A DNA stretch of 64,000 bases from Bacillus sp. SA1-12 (GCF_000981385.1 NZ_LATZ01000004.1:124001-188000); one strand, 5' to 3'. Positions 26,094 through 34,937 are shown, counted from the stretch's first letter. The notes: generated by a model from the letters alone, not told the origin. Translations and numbers: made by a program.

Positions 26094-26977
26094 TATTTTA
26101 CTACCTCCGAAATAGAATTTATTTCTTCAAACAATGCTTGATTGTCCTGAATAAGTAATTGGCCTGAAGGTTGATCAGATAACGTCCAATCGACCACAGC
26201 CTTTTTCAATTGATTAGCAAGAAGCCGATCTAATGCAGTAGGGAAAGGACCACCGCATTGCGAGTCATCAATCTCAACGACTTTCCAATCAAGATCAAAT
26301 TCTTTAAAATGTTCGGATAATTGTTCCGGATTAACGGTTTGATCCATTATAAAGAAAGTATACCCTTCTTTATTCGCTTCTTTCTCACGAATATGCTGCT
26401 TTAAATTAACGATGGTTTCCTCTTTCGCATCCTTCACCACTACTGCTTCCACTGCCAATGCAGTATGTTCCAGCAGTTTAGATGGTCCTGCACCGGGAAT
26501 TTGCACATTAAAGGTTCTAACTTTTCCATATGATAAGGAACTAGCCGTATCTCTAACACTTTCGATGTTTTTCACAATAGCATTAAATGCTGTGTCATAG
26601 CCTAATGTAAGTTGTGAACCATCGATATTGTTGAAAATACTTATCGGAACCTGTAATGTTTTAGCAGGCAATTGTTTTAAATCCGTTTCAACCTGTCCTA
26701 ATAAAATGATCTTATCGAGATTTGCCAGCGAATTTGCATGTGTTGAAGCTTTTTCCTTCCAGACTTCCTGAGGAAAAATACTTAATTCATAGCGATGTGA
26801 ACCAAATTTCGATAAGTCCTTATCAGACAGTTCTTTCAGTTCTATATCTTTTGTTGTTTTATTGCATTCGATCCCATATACAGTATTTTCTTCTTTAGAT
26901 AGTCCTTCTATAAGGGTACGAACGATCTGAGCTGTACCTGCTGAAGCCCATCCAAAATGAACCACACCTATCTTCAT
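26093..26977 (-). CDS. Degenerate 6-phosphofructokinase homologue (pseudoenzyme?)
   Basis: The 294-residue protein aligns by eye with bacterial PfkA along its whole length: [20 protein letters not shown] against the KRIGVLTSGGDAPGMNAAIR-type start, then [20 protein letters not shown] (130-143) against GFFTAL..VVEAIDRLRDT, and [20 protein letters not shown] (239-258) against IQRGGSPVPYDRILASRM. The catalytic residues are missing. TIDND, which holds the catalytic Asp, is replaced by SIFNNID (113-119). The GGDGS loop becomes GQVETD. The substrate Arg of IQRGG is Cys241. Phosphofructokinase activity is therefore unlikely; it may sense sugar phosphates or regulate transketolase. The start has an AAGGGGGGG site, and the stop overlaps the tkt ATG. 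Confidence 0.78.
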   Translation of the reverse strand: MKIGVVHFGWASAGTAQIVRTLIEGLSKEENTVYGIECNKTTKDIELKELSDKDLSKFGSHRYELSIFPQEVWKEKASTHANSLANLDKIILLGQVETDLKQLPAKTLQVPISIFNNIDGSQLTLGYDTAFNAIVKNIESVRDTASSLSYGKVRTFNVQIPGAGPSKLLEHTALAVEAVVVKDAKEETIVNLKQHIREKEANKEGYTFFIMDQTVNPEQLSEHFKEFDLDWKVVEIDDSQCGGPFPTALDRLLANQLKKAVVDWTLSDQPSGQLLIQDNQALFEEINSISEVVK

Positions 26978-27130
26978 CTACGTTACCCCCCCTTAAAGAG
27001 AAATTCCGTTCATACACCACTGAACATTTGTTACTTTGATAGTATACATGAAATAGTAAAAAAGATAAATACATAAAAACACTAATTTTCAAAAAATTAA
27101 TTGATTTATTAAATGGGAACAAAACACAAA

Positions 27131-27162
27131 AAACGACCATTACAACTATGTAGTGGTCGTTT
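27131..27162 (-). terminator. Terminator of the histidine kinase gene
   Basis: Arms 27131-27143 and 27150-27162 form a 13-bp stem with one G-U pair and a 6-base loop, followed on the minus strand by a TTTGTGTTTT tract. Confidence 0.75.
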
Positions 27163-27200
27163 ATAGTATAAACATATCATCCATACTTATTTAAAATAAA

Positions 27201-28319
27201 TTAAATCGTTGGCAAACTTATTATAAAGGAAGTTAATTCCTTATTGGATTCACAGTTTATTGTTCCATTATGCTTTTCAATCAAGGTTTTGCAAACATAA
27301 AGGCCTATTCCTGTTCCTAAGCTTTTAGTTGTATAAAACGGCTCAAAAATCGTTTCCTTCATTTCCTCAGGAATTTCAGGGCCGTTATTTGTGATCGTAA
27401 AAACAATGGAATCCTTATTTTTTTCACAAGTAATGGAAAGGCAGCGATTAGTTGGAAGATGTTTTAAGGCATCAATGGAATTTAAAATAATATTCACCAA
27501 TACCTGCTTTACTTCATCCTTAACAGCTATAATCTTACAATTCGAGTCGATGTTTGTTTTCACATCTACATCTCCATCTGCAATACTAGGGTAAAGGAAA
27601 GAAAGTATTTCTGAAAACAGGTCTTCCATTTGAATTTCTTCGCGGTGTTTATCCACAACTTCAAGCCTGGAAGCATGCAAAAATTGTGTGATCCGGAACT
27701 TTAACTGATCCAATTCATGCTCAATCGTTTCCATATATTTCAAAGAGGGGTTTTCCAGCTTCAAAAGCTTAATAAAGCCCATAACCGAAGTGAGGGGATT
27801 TCTAAATTCATGAACAAAGCTTGAGGACATCTGGCCAAGAAGAGATAATCGATCCTTATGAGATTGATTAATGAATACCATTTTTTCCTTTAATTCTAAA
27901 TCCTTTAATTCCGTATATCTTGTAACTGCATGAAAGCAATAACGATCAAAATGAAGGTTTACCTTATCAATAATTGGCTGTAAATCATCAATCGCTATAC
28001 CTGATTTATTAATATATTTAATCACTGAACTTCTGCCTAAATTAACATTATAAACAAATTCCCCTATATTGCTGTTGCTTAACACCCGCTGTTTGGCCAC
28101 CTTATAAGCTAGCTGTTTTACCTCTTCATCGGAAACAAATTGAGTAATAGACCTTTTTATTAATAAATACATTTGATAGCCGTTTTTCTTTACCTCTTCC
28201 TTATAAATATCCTCATCATGAATAATAATCATTTCCTTCCATAATGTAAGGAAATCCTCTTCTTTTTCTTCTAGAAACCTAATTAATTTTTCCTCTGTTG
28301 AAACGGATGCAGACTTCAT
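27201..28319 (-). CDS. Orphan sporulation-type sensor histidine kinase (HisK_N/PF09385-like)
   Basis: A soluble kinase of about 372 residues without membrane helices. The N-terminal half (EEKLIRFLEEKEEDFLTLW, SNIGEFVYNVNLGRSSVIKY) resembles the HisK_N sensor domain found in Bacillus sporulation kinases. The kinase core has the H box SSSFVHEFRNPLTSVMGF, the N box QVLVNIILNSIDAL and the G2 region FEPFYTTKSLGTGIGLYVCK. The G1 box reads TITNNGPEIPEE; the usual Asp before the Gly is Asn, which may weaken ATP binding. No response regulator gene is adjacent, as expected for a phosphorelay kinase feeding Spo0F. I chose the ATG with GCGGTGG upstream; a second ATG at 28337 is possible. Confidence 0.82.
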   Translation of the reverse strand: MKSASVSTEEKLIRFLEEKEEDFLTLWKEMIIIHDEDIYKEEVKKNGYQMYLLIKRSITQFVSDEEVKQLAYKVAKQRVLSNSNIGEFVYNVNLGRSSVIKYINKSGIAIDDLQPIIDKVNLHFDRYCFHAVTRYTELKDLELKEKMVFINQSHKDRLSLLGQMSSSFVHEFRNPLTSVMGFIKLLKLENPSLKYMETIEHELDQLKFRITQFLHASRLEVVDKHREEIQMEDLFSEILSFLYPSIADGDVDVKTNIDSNCKIIAVKDEVKQVLVNIILNSIDALKHLPTNRCLSITCEKNKDSIVFTITNNGPEIPEEMKETIFEPFYTTKSLGTGIGLYVCKTLIEKHNGTINCESNKELTSFIISLPTI

Positions 28320-28686
28320 AAATACCACCGCTTTCATTCTTTCAAGGTTATTTCATATAAAATTTAGACAAAACTTGCTAAAAACCTTCTAGATTTTTAA
28401 GAAAATTTTAATGTTGACTTTACCAAGATTTGATTTTAAACTACTAGCGGTTAAATTCAAAGGAGAAAATATTCCCAAATGCGTGGACAAAATTTTTAGG
28501 ATGCTGAACATTCCCGAGCATAAGATGTATTAGATTAGAAGCCATTTTTGTTTGCTATCAATTCCTATTTGACTAGTCGCTGCAGCCAAATGCACGAAGT
28601 TCTGTCTACCTGACTACATGTGCAAAGTGCTCTGGGTCTGGACAGGAGGTACTTTTTTGGCCTCTACGGTTACCTGGACTTAAAAA
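28320..28686. other. Intergenic region between the kinase and rpmG
   Basis: About 370 bases with no gene I can support. The right part (about 28550-28680) is less AT-rich than the flanks and contains words such as ACATGTGCAAAGTGCTCTGG and GGACAGGAGG. It has a texture similar to gaps near 43.7 and 52.1 kb. Confidence 0.45.
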
Positions 28687-28719
28687 AGGCATTACATGAA
28701 TCCTTCCCACATAATGCCT
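28687..28719 (-). terminator. Terminator of the zinc-responsive operon
   Basis: AGGCATTA (28687-28694) pairs with TAATGCCT (28712-28719), followed on the minus strand by a T run (complement of AAAAAA). Confidence 0.75.
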
Positions 28720-28730
28720 CCAGTGTTAAT

Positions 28731-28880
28731 CTATTTAGTTTCCCGATGCAATGTGCGTTTCTTTAACTTTGGACTATACTTCATTAATTCTATTCTATCT
28801 GGATTGGTTCGTTTATTTTTCGAAGTGATATAATTTCGATCTCCAGTTTCCGTGCATGCTAATGTAATTTTGACTCTCAT
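28731..28880 (-). CDS. rpmG: 50S ribosomal protein L33, zinc-independent form
   Basis: A 49-codon gene with an excellent GAGGAGG site. The protein ([18 protein letters not shown]..., ending HRETK) is L33 of the large ribosomal subunit. The zinc-binding form has two CxxC pairs; here only Cys9 remains ([16 protein letters not shown]), so it is the C-minus, zinc-free paralogue. It sits 24 bases behind the CobW GTPase gene, which is preceded by two Zur-like boxes. It probably replaces the zinc-containing L33 and frees zinc during starvation, as shown for Zur-controlled ribosomal paralogues in B. subtilis. Confidence 0.93.
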   Translation of the reverse strand: MRVKITLACTETGDRNYITSKNKRTNPDRIELMKYSPKLKKRTLHRETK

Positions 28881-28904
28881 ATTCCGTTTCCTCCTCAAAA
28901 AAGG

Positions 28905-30107
28905 TTAAGATATTTCTAAGGCAGCCTCTGTAAAAGCAGGCAGCTGATCATGAAATGTTGACCAATCCTGTTCCATTTCTTCATCTGTTAATAAACAAAC
29001 TTCAAGAGAATCTTCTATTTCTTCACGGTTCATATCAAGACCAATGAATACAAGCTCTGTTATTCGATCTCCATATTGATGATCCCAATTTTTTAGGAGC
29101 TCTGGTTCTTCAAGTAAAATTTGTTGTCTTTCTTCTTCTGGATAGGTCGCGACCCACTCACCAGCTCCTTGAAGCATAATTGATGGTCCAGCTTGGGAAA
29201 GCAGGCATGCAAGATTGTCGCGCGTGGCGAGCCAAAGGAATCCCTTTGCACGTACAATATCTACTGGCCAATTCTCAAGCCATTTCAGCAATCTTTCAGG
29301 ATGGAATGGCCGCTTACGTCTGTACACAAACGATGAAATACCATATTCTTCTGTTTCTGGAGTATGTTCCGTCCTCAGTTCCTGTATCCATCCGGCAGCC
29401 TGACTTGATTGTTCAAAGTCGAATAAATTTGTATTCAAGATTTCACTCAGATCTACCTTGGAAAAGGTGCTTTCTAATAATTTAGCCCCCGGATTTAATT
29501 TGTGAAGCACTGCTTTTATTTCATGAAGATCCTCTTCAGGTACTAAATCAGCTTTATTTACCAGAATGATATTTGCAAATTCAATTTGATCAATTAGTAA
29601 ATCAGATACCTCTCTAGTATCTGATTCATCTGTTGCCTGCTTTCGGTCTAACAGGGACTCCCCTGAGGAAAAATCATGCCAAAAGCGGTTCGCATCAACT
29701 ACGGTAACCATCGCATCTAACTGGCACATTTCTGAAAGGTTAATGCCAAGCTCTTTATCAATATATGTAAAGGTTTGGGCAACTGGGATAGGTTCTGAAA
29801 TGCCAGATGATTCGATGACTAAATAATCGATATCCCCTTCCTTTACCAGCCTTTCCACTTCAAAAATTAAATCCTCTCGCAGTGTACAACAGATACAGCC
29901 ATTTTGCAGCTCCACAAGTCTTTCCTCAGTTTGGGAAAAACCACCTTTTTTAACAAGCGCCGCATCGATATTTACCTCGCTCATATCATTGACAATAACA
30001 GCCACTCGCTTGTTCGCCTTATTTGTTAATATATGACTTAATAAAGTTGTTTTCCCTGCCCCTAAATAGCCGCTTAAAACTGTGACGGGTATCTTATCGG
30101 TTTTCAT
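28905..30107 (-). CDS. CobW/YciC-family GTPase, zinc metallochaperone (ZagA-like)
   Basis: This 400-residue G3E GTPase has the Walker A motif [16 protein letters not shown], the metal-binding [15 protein letters not shown] (CxCC), a Walker B-like [10 protein letters not shown], the NKADL specificity motif and a C-terminal CobW_C domain. B. subtilis YciC/ZagA belongs to this group and delivers zinc to clients such as FolE during deficiency. I start it at 30107, where AGAAGG lies 6 bases before the ATG; the longer frame from 30134 would begin inside the operator. Two Zur-type palindromes and a SigA promoter lie directly upstream, and a zinc-free L33 follows, strongly supporting zinc regulation. 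Confidence 0.93.
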   Translation of the reverse strand: MKTDKIPVTVLSGYLGAGKTTLLSHILTNKANKRVAVIVNDMSEVNIDAALVKKGGFSQTEERLVELQNGCICCTLREDLIFEVERLVKEGDIDYLVIESSGISEPIPVAQTFTYIDKELGINLSEMCQLDAMVTVVDANRFWHDFSSGESLLDRKQATDESDTREVSDLLIDQIEFANIILVNKADLVPEEDLHEIKAVLHKLNPGAKLLESTFSKVDLSEILNTNLFDFEQSSQAAGWIQELRTEHTPETEEYGISSFVYRRKRPFHPERLLKWLENWPVDIVRAKGFLWLATRDNLACLLSQAGPSIMLQGAGEWVATYPEEERQQILLEEPELLKNWDHQYGDRITELVFIGLDMNREEIEDSLEVCLLTDEEMEQDWSTFHDQLPAFTEAALEIS

Positions 30108-30125
30108 CTTATACCTTCTTTCCTT

Positions 30126-30144
30126 AATCGTCATTGTTACGATT
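30126..30144. promoter_or_regulatory. Zur box 1 (start-proximal)
   Basis: AATCGTCATTGTTACGATT is a near-perfect palindrome matching the Zur consensus (TCGTAATNATTACGA core). It lies 18 bases upstream of the chosen start codon, inside the transcribed leader. Confidence 0.75.
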
Positions 30145-30192
30145 TACAATGTAAACCCACTCTTTTTTTCATTTTTTAAGTGCAGATATATT

Positions 30193-30211
30193 AATCGTAA
30201 TTGTTACGTTT
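30193..30211. promoter_or_regulatory. Zur box 2 (promoter-proximal)
   Basis: AATCGTAATTGTTACGTTT matches the Zur consensus and lies just downstream of the predicted -10 element, over the transcription start. Together with an adjacent TTTACAWTGTA extension it repeats box 1 at 25 of 28 positions, offset by exactly 67 bp. Confidence 0.75.
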
Positions 30212-30214
30212 TAC

Positions 30215-30243
30215 ATTGTACAGATTTAATTACTCTTTTGCAA
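30215..30243 (-). promoter_or_regulatory. SigA promoter of the zinc operon
   Basis: On the minus strand TTGCAA (complement of 30238-30243), a 17-base spacer and TACAAT (complement of 30215-30220). Zur box 2 starts 3 bases downstream of the -10 hexamer, a position that allows steric repression. Confidence 0.65.
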
Positions 30244-30321
30244 TAAACTTTTTTTATTATTTTGAAAGATTTATGTTTCAAGGCATTACATACAGGGAAT
30301 AACGTAATAGAATTAAAAAAA

Positions 30322-30348
30322 GAGTTGGTATATTGTATATACCAACTC
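30322..30348 (-). terminator. Terminator of the NlpC/P60 gene
   Basis: An 11-bp perfect stem GAGTTGGTATA/TATACCAACTC (30322-30332, 30338-30348) with a 5-base loop and a downstream T run on the minus strand (complement of AAAAAAA). Confidence 0.88.
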
Positions 30349-30362
30349 CAGTTTATTAGTCA

Positions 30363-31661
30363 TTAAAAGTTAACTCGAACAACACGTCCATTAAATTTCT
30401 CGCCCCAATAGCCGCTGGACATATTAGCAATTGCTACACCAGTTGAGCTTTGTGAACCGATAAATTTACCGCCGCCAACGTAAATGCCGACATGGCCATC
30501 TCTTTTATACGTATCAAAGAAGACAAGGTCTCCTGGCCTCATACTGCTTGTTGAAACTTGTGTTCCTGCGTTCTTTAAAGAATCAGTATTGCCACTTAAC
30601 TGAACACCAACTGTTGAAAAAGCCCAAATGACAAATCCTGAGCAGTCGAATCTTCCGTTAGCAATATCAGACGCTGATCTTCCGCCTCCAAATACATAGA
30701 CAGAGTTGCCGAAATATTTATAACCAGCACGAATCAAATCATTAACAGAACCACTAGGATTTACAGGCGTTGCCGCAACTGTTTCCTTGGCAGGACTTGA
30801 TTTTGGAGAAGACGTTGTTTGTTTGCTTTCAGTGCTGGATTTTTCTGCACTTGCAACTGTTTTTGCACTTGCCTTTGTCTGTTCAACAGCAGCTGTTTGG
30901 GAGGCTTGTCCCTGGCTAGCCGCACTTGCAAGCTGTTTTTTAAGAGCTTCTTGTGCAGCAAGATCTGCTTCTTTTTGTTTTAAGCTTCTAATTGCAGCTT
31001 CATTGGCTGTTTTTTCATTTTTAAGGTCGGCTGCCAACGCGTCATTTTTTACTTTTTGCCCGTTTAGATGCTCTTGCATTCCTTTAAGCTCTGTATTTAG
31101 CTCATTAAGCTTAGCAAGGCTTTGCAACTTTGCAGCTTTCTTTTCTTCCAAAACATTTTGATCAGCTTCCTGCTGTTCCATCATAGTACGATCTGCTTCG
31201 ACAATTTTACCAACCGCAATTGCACGATTAACGAAGTCACTAAAGCTGGAAGACCCTAGTAACACATCAATGTACTCAACATTTCCTCCGCTATGCTGGT
31301 AGGAAATAGCGCGTTGTTTTAAAATTTCCGTTCTATTTTGAATCGCTGTCTCTAATTCTTTAATTTCAGTGTTTGTTTCACTAATTATTTTATTAGCAGC
31401 TTTAATATCGCTCTGAGTTTGATTGATCTTATTGTTGTTATCCTCAATTGCTTGAGCAACACGCTGCTTTTGCTCACTTAACTTTTGAATTTCTGCTTGA
31501 ATACGTTGTGCATTTTGATCAGCTTGACCTATATCTGCTTGGATTTTTGTACGCTCATCTGATACACTCTCAGTTTCAGCTTTTGCCGAAGGAATAGCAA
31601 ATGAACTTCCTAGTCCGATCATGACCGCTAGGTTCATGACCAGTAGTTTCTTTTTCGACAT
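30363..31661 (-). CDS. Secreted coiled-coil NlpC/P60 (C40) endopeptidase, CwlO-like
   Basis: A 432-residue exported cell-wall enzyme. A signal peptide (MSKKKLLVMNLAVMIGLGSS, ending before AKAETES) precedes a long coiled coil (about 30-240; repeated Q, E and K heptads). A Ser/Ala/Thr-rich linker and an NlpC/P60 domain follow, with the catalytic FDCSGFVIWAF (Cys) and RDGHVGIYVGG (His). The architecture matches CwlO-type DL-endopeptidases, which cleave peptidoglycan stem peptides and are activated through the coiled coil by FtsEX. CwlO function is inferred. A 350-base leader region precedes it. Confidence 0.88.
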   Translation of the reverse strand: MSKKKLLVMNLAVMIGLGSSFAIPSAKAETESVSDERTKIQADIGQADQNAQRIQAEIQKLSEQKQRVAQAIEDNNNKINQTQSDIKAANKIISETNTEIKELETAIQNRTEILKQRAISYQHSGGNVEYIDVLLGSSSFSDFVNRAIAVGKIVEADRTMMEQQEADQNVLEEKKAAKLQSLAKLNELNTELKGMQEHLNGQKVKNDALAADLKNEKTANEAAIRSLKQKEADLAAQEALKKQLASAASQGQASQTAAVEQTKASAKTVASAEKSSTESKQTTSSPKSSPAKETVAATPVNPSGSVNDLIRAGYKYFGNSVYVFGGGRSASDIANGRFDCSGFVIWAFSTVGVQLSGNTDSLKNAGTQVSTSSMRPGDLVFFDTYKRDGHVGIYVGGGKFIGSQSSTGVAIANMSSGYWGEKFNGRVVRVNF

Positions 31662-32014
31662 TTCTCTTCCCCTACTTTCCCATTTTGTAAAAACAAAATC
31701 TATTTCTATGTATCTATTTATCTTATGTACAATTAATCTTCTGCTACTTTTTTCTTATTTAGCACAATTAGAAGTATATCATCAAAAAGTGACAAAAATA
31801 TGTTTTTAATATTACAATTTCATTTCAAATATAACAAAACACGCTTTATTTCTACCCTGTAAAACTATAATGTAAACTCTATCATAAATTTTGAGGCAAT
31901 TCTAGCCCCTAACATCTATGAAAAACATAAGGTATATGTATCTATTTTCTTCCATTTATTTATAGGAAGATCAGCGCATGTAACATTCCTGTTATATTCC
32001 TTCCAAAAAACGAC
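31662..32014. other. Long upstream region of the NlpC/P60 gene
   Basis: About 350 AT-rich bases with no gene. Related cell-wall hydrolase genes have long leaders and WalR control; I found no confident TGTWAH-N5-TGTWAH pair here, only scattered TGTAAT and TTTACA words. Confidence 0.45.
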
Positions 32015-32050
32015 AAAAAAGCAGTTCTCAAAATAAAGAACCGCTTTTTT
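32015..32050. terminator. Terminator of the sigma factor-clpP operon
   Basis: Arms 32015-32028 and 32037-32050 (AAAAAAGCAGTTCT with AGAACCGCTTTTTT) pair over 14 positions with one G-U, with A/T runs at both ends. Confidence 0.88.
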
Positions 32051-32069
32051 TCAATAGGCAATAAACACT

Positions 32070-32654
32070 TTATTTAGTTGAATAAAGGACTTCATCAATG
32101 ATCCCATATTCAACTGCTTCTTCCGCACTCATATAAAAATCCCGTTCAGTATCCTTTCTTATTTTATCAATTGGCTGTCCAGTAAAATCGGCATACAATT
32201 TATTGACATGCTCTTTCAGCTTTAAGATGCGCCGAGCCGATATCTCAATTTCGGTTGCTTGCCCTTTTACTCCGCCCAAAGGCTGGTGGATCATAATTTC
32301 ACTATTGGGAAGAGCGTAGCGTTTTCCCTTTGTTCCTGCTAAAAGCAAGGTAGCCCCGAATGATGCGGCCAATCCTGTACATATCGTTCGAATATCGGGT
32401 TTGATATATTGCATCGTATCAAAAATGGCAAAACCTGCAGTTACAGATCCGCCAGGACTATTGATATATAATGATATGTCCTTATCAGGATCATCAGCAG
32501 CCAGAAATAATAATTGTGCAACAACACTATTGGCGACATGATCATTTATCTCATCACCAATCATAATAATCCTGTCTTTTAAAAGCCTTGAATAAATATC
32601 ATATGAGCGTTCCCCACGATTAGATTGATCAATTACATACGGAATCGTAGTCAC
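32070..32654 (-). CDS. clpP: ATP-dependent Clp protease proteolytic subunit (ClpP paralogue)
   Basis: A full-length 194-residue ClpP with the complete serine protease triad: Ser98 in [11 protein letters not shown], His123 in IMIHQPLGG and Asp172 in KDTERDFYM. The barrel-forming peptidase degrades proteins unfolded by ClpX or ClpC. Residue choices such as Phe99 (Met in the main Bacillus ClpP) and the context suggest it is a second copy rather than the housekeeping ClpP, which usually lies elsewhere in Bacillus genomes; that is inference. It starts 29 bases after a sigma factor gene and shares its transcript. Confidence 0.93.
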   Translation of the reverse strand: MTTIPYVIDQSNRGERSYDIYSRLLKDRIIMIGDEINDHVANSVVAQLLFLAADDPDKDISLYINSPGGSVTAGFAIFDTMQYIKPDIRTICTGLAASFGATLLLAGTKGKRYALPNSEIMIHQPLGGVKGQATEIEISARRILKLKEHVNKLYADFTGQPIDKIRKDTERDFYMSAEEAVEYGIIDEVLYSTK

Positions 32655-32683
32655 CTTAAGATATCCTCCTTATCCTGAGATTA

Positions 32684-33349
32684 TTAAGCAGCCATGCAAA
32701 GCCCGCATGAAGGAGAGAGTGTTTTTGCAGGAAGCTGAGTTTCCTTTCTTAAAGAGTGTATAGTAGGAATGCAGCGAATTAGAATGGTTGGATCCTGTTG
32801 TATAAGCGAGTCATAAAAAAGCTCTGAAAGCAATTGCTCTTCTTCTTTTTCCCAGATTAGCTCTAAACGGTTGACATGATGCTCAATCCGCTTTTTTGTA
32901 CGGTGCAAAATCGCCTTCACAGCCGTTTCAGTTGTCTCAAGAATTTCAGCGATTTCAGACGATCGATAGCCAAACGCCTCTTTTAAAAACAAAATCACTG
33001 CCTGCTTTGGTGTGAAATGATTAATTAAAAATTGCACTAGTTCAAGGACATCAGATGTCGGTTCTTTTTCCGATTCCTTTACCTCTATTTCCATTTCAAG
33101 CGATTCTTTTTTTCGTTTTCGCACCGTATCGATCCATTGATTATACGCAATTTTTTTTAATAAAGCCGGTGAAAGCACCTCTGGTTTTTGACCATACTTC
33201 TCAATCGCTTTCAGTACTGCTTCTTGGGCAATATCCTCGCCATCCCATCTGCATTTCGTTAAAAAACGGCAATAAGAAAGCAGCGACGGCAAATAATCTT
33301 CAATTTTCATCTGCTGCTGATTGGAATCTTTCCTCACATTAATGTGCAT
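32684..33349 (-). CDS. ECF-like RNA polymerase sigma factor
   Basis: A 221-residue sigma-70 family factor. Region 2 (YLPSLLSYCRFLTKCRWDGEDIAQEAVLKAIEKYG, in part RWDGEDIAQEAVLKA) binds core polymerase and the -10 element. Region 4 (TPKQAVILFLKEAFGYRSSE, then ETTETAVKAILHRTKKRI) binds the -35. No anti-sigma gene lies next to it; instead clpP follows. The C-terminal extension ends SPSCGLCMAA: a CxxC pair and a final Ala-Ala like that of ssrA-tagged ClpXP substrates. The ATG at 33349 has AAAGGAGTG upstream, so I rejected the longer GTG start. Target promoters are unknown. Confidence 0.85.
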   Translation of the reverse strand: MHINVRKDSNQQQMKIEDYLPSLLSYCRFLTKCRWDGEDIAQEAVLKAIEKYGQKPEVLSPALLKKIAYNQWIDTVRKRKKESLEMEIEVKESEKEPTSDVLELVQFLINHFTPKQAVILFLKEAFGYRSSEIAEILETTETAVKAILHRTKKRIEHHVNRLELIWEKEEEQLLSELFYDSLIQQDPTILIRCIPTIHSLRKETQLPAKTLSPSCGLCMAA

Positions 33350-33630
33350 GTTATTCACTCCTTTAAACACTCTCTGTTATCTAAACGGATAAGGCGGTAT
33401 GAAAGGATATGGGGTCTTTCTTTATTTTTGAAAAGTTATTTTTATTATATATGAAAGGGAAATGTTTTTTGATTCTTATACTATAAAAGAAACTCTGCCT
33501 TTCGTTGTTCCTATATGAGGAAATTGTAATTTACGGAAAGGCTTTGTAACGGTTGTTCGTGAAGGGATATGGAGGAATGAACGGAGCTTTTGATTCGTAA
33601 TTTTATTTTCAAAAAAATGTTTATATTCCT

Positions 33631-33742
33631 CTAGAACCACCTATCTATTTTTTGAACCACTACCCTATTCCCCGACTACTCGGTTCGTGGTTTGAACCAC
33701 AATCCTCATTTATTAAACCACCCATCAAGTTATTTGAACCCC
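33631..33742. repeat. Cluster of GAACCAC short repeats
   Basis: Five spaced copies of a (T)TTGAACCAC-like word lie at 33631-33640, 33651-33660, 33691-33700, 33712-33721 (TTAAACCAC variant) and 33733-33742 (last base changed). They have irregular spacing of 20-40 bases in the same orientation, between the sigma factor promoter region and the DNA alkylation repair gene. The remainder of this 430-base gap holds no gene. Function unknown. Confidence 0.6.
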
Positions 33743-33781
33743 TCACCCTAAAACATATCAACTTAAAAAAAGGGACCAAAA

Positions 33782-34864
33782 TCACAAAACCGTAAACCCC
33801 TTGCTAGCTTTTATCTCTCCATTCACGATAATCGAGAGCAGATGTTCGCCGGGATAGTGTTTTCTTGTTGTTAAGTCTTTGAAGGAATGCTTTTTTGCGT
33901 AAGCTCTTTTTTCCCCGCCGTTTATGACATGCTCGCTGATTTGAAAGATTTTTTTGGAATGCTTACCGTTGGCCTTTACAAAATCGATTGTGTATTCAAT
34001 TCTTAGTTGGGTTTGCTTTTCGTCTGTTGAGCTGAGTTGAAAGGAGAAGGTTAAAGCATCTCCAATATGTAAGGCTTCTGTTACAAGTAAATTTTCTACA
34101 GAGAGTTTGGGATTACTGGTGAAGCCATGTAATTCCAGGGCTTGCTTGTTTCCATTTTTCATTAAGGTACGTAAGCCCTTTTTTATAATCCAGTCTGTTT
34201 TGTCGTTATGGCCCGACCATTTTTTTGCAAGATCTAGGACAAGGTCTGGGTGATCCTTTGATATATCATTTAAATTGTTGGCTACACTTTTTCGGACATA
34301 TAATGAAGGATCTTCCTTTAAATTTTCTAGAATTGGCAGGATTGAGGATGGGTCCAGCTTTAGGCTGGATAGGACGATTCCCCATGGCAGACGGGGTCTT
34401 GAGCCTTCACTTGCCAATCTTCTTACATGCTCATTCGGGTGGTTGCTCCATAATAAGAATTGTTCCATCATCTTTTGTTGGTCTTTCATAACAAAAGGTC
34501 TTACCGCAAATTCGGAGGTGGAATATTGAGTAAAGTATTCAAGTGCTTCCATTGATTCATCCCAGTCGTTTAGACCGTATACTTCTACATAATCCGGAAA
34601 AATAATTCCCGTCAATCCGTTTTGAACATGCGGGGCCGCTTTTTTTAATACCGATATGGCTTCAAGATAGTTAAGTTGCATTGTTTGCTGGAGGGAAATC
34701 GTAATATGTCTTACTCGCTGTTTAAGTGCCAACTCGTCCCACTTATCATCATAAATCAGCTCTTGAAAGCCAGAGGCATTAAATGATGGAAAGTTCGCCT
34801 TAATCAAAGAAGAAAGCTGGTTTATAAAGCTGTGGTCAAATACCTTTCTCAATTCTTCAGCCAT
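33782..34864 (-). CDS. DNA alkylation repair protein (AlkD/AlkC-like HEAT-repeat family)
   Basis: A helical 360-residue protein (start at the ATG with TAGGAGAAAAAAC upstream). It consists of HEAT-like repeats such as HPNEHVRRLASEGSRPRLPW and LKEDPSLYVRKSVANNLNDI, with a C-terminal beta domain (LRIEYTIDFVKANGKHSKK). This is the pattern of the DNA alkylation repair family, monofunctional glycosylases that remove alkylated purines by binding the DNA backbone. It is monocistronic. Family membership is firm; catalytic activity is assumed from the family. Confidence 0.87.
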   Translation of the reverse strand: MAEELRKVFDHSFINQLSSLIKANFPSFNASGFQELIYDDKWDELALKQRVRHITISLQQTMQLNYLEAISVLKKAAPHVQNGLTGIIFPDYVEVYGLNDWDESMEALEYFTQYSTSEFAVRPFVMKDQQKMMEQFLLWSNHPNEHVRRLASEGSRPRLPWGIVLSSLKLDPSSILPILENLKEDPSLYVRKSVANNLNDISKDHPDLVLDLAKKWSGHNDKTDWIIKKGLRTLMKNGNKQALELHGFTSNPKLSVENLLVTEALHIGDALTFSFQLSSTDEKQTQLRIEYTIDFVKANGKHSKKIFQISEHVINGGEKRAYAKKHSFKDLTTRKHYPGEHLLSIIVNGEIKASKGFTVL

Positions 34865-34937
34865 GTTTTTTCTCCTATACACGTTTTTTTATAACAAAGG
34901 GAGACCCCTGCATAAATGTTGTTAAAGGGGTCTGTTC

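Noticed and set aside
30787..31161. A 124-codon plus-strand frame across the NlpC/P60 gene
   Set aside because: It lies wholly inside the coiled-coil and linker coding sequence on the other strand, has a skewed Cys/Ala composition and no start signals.
33631..33742. GAACCAC repeats as a CRISPR array
   Set aside because: The repeats are only 9-10 bases, spacing is irregular, and there are no cas genes in the window.
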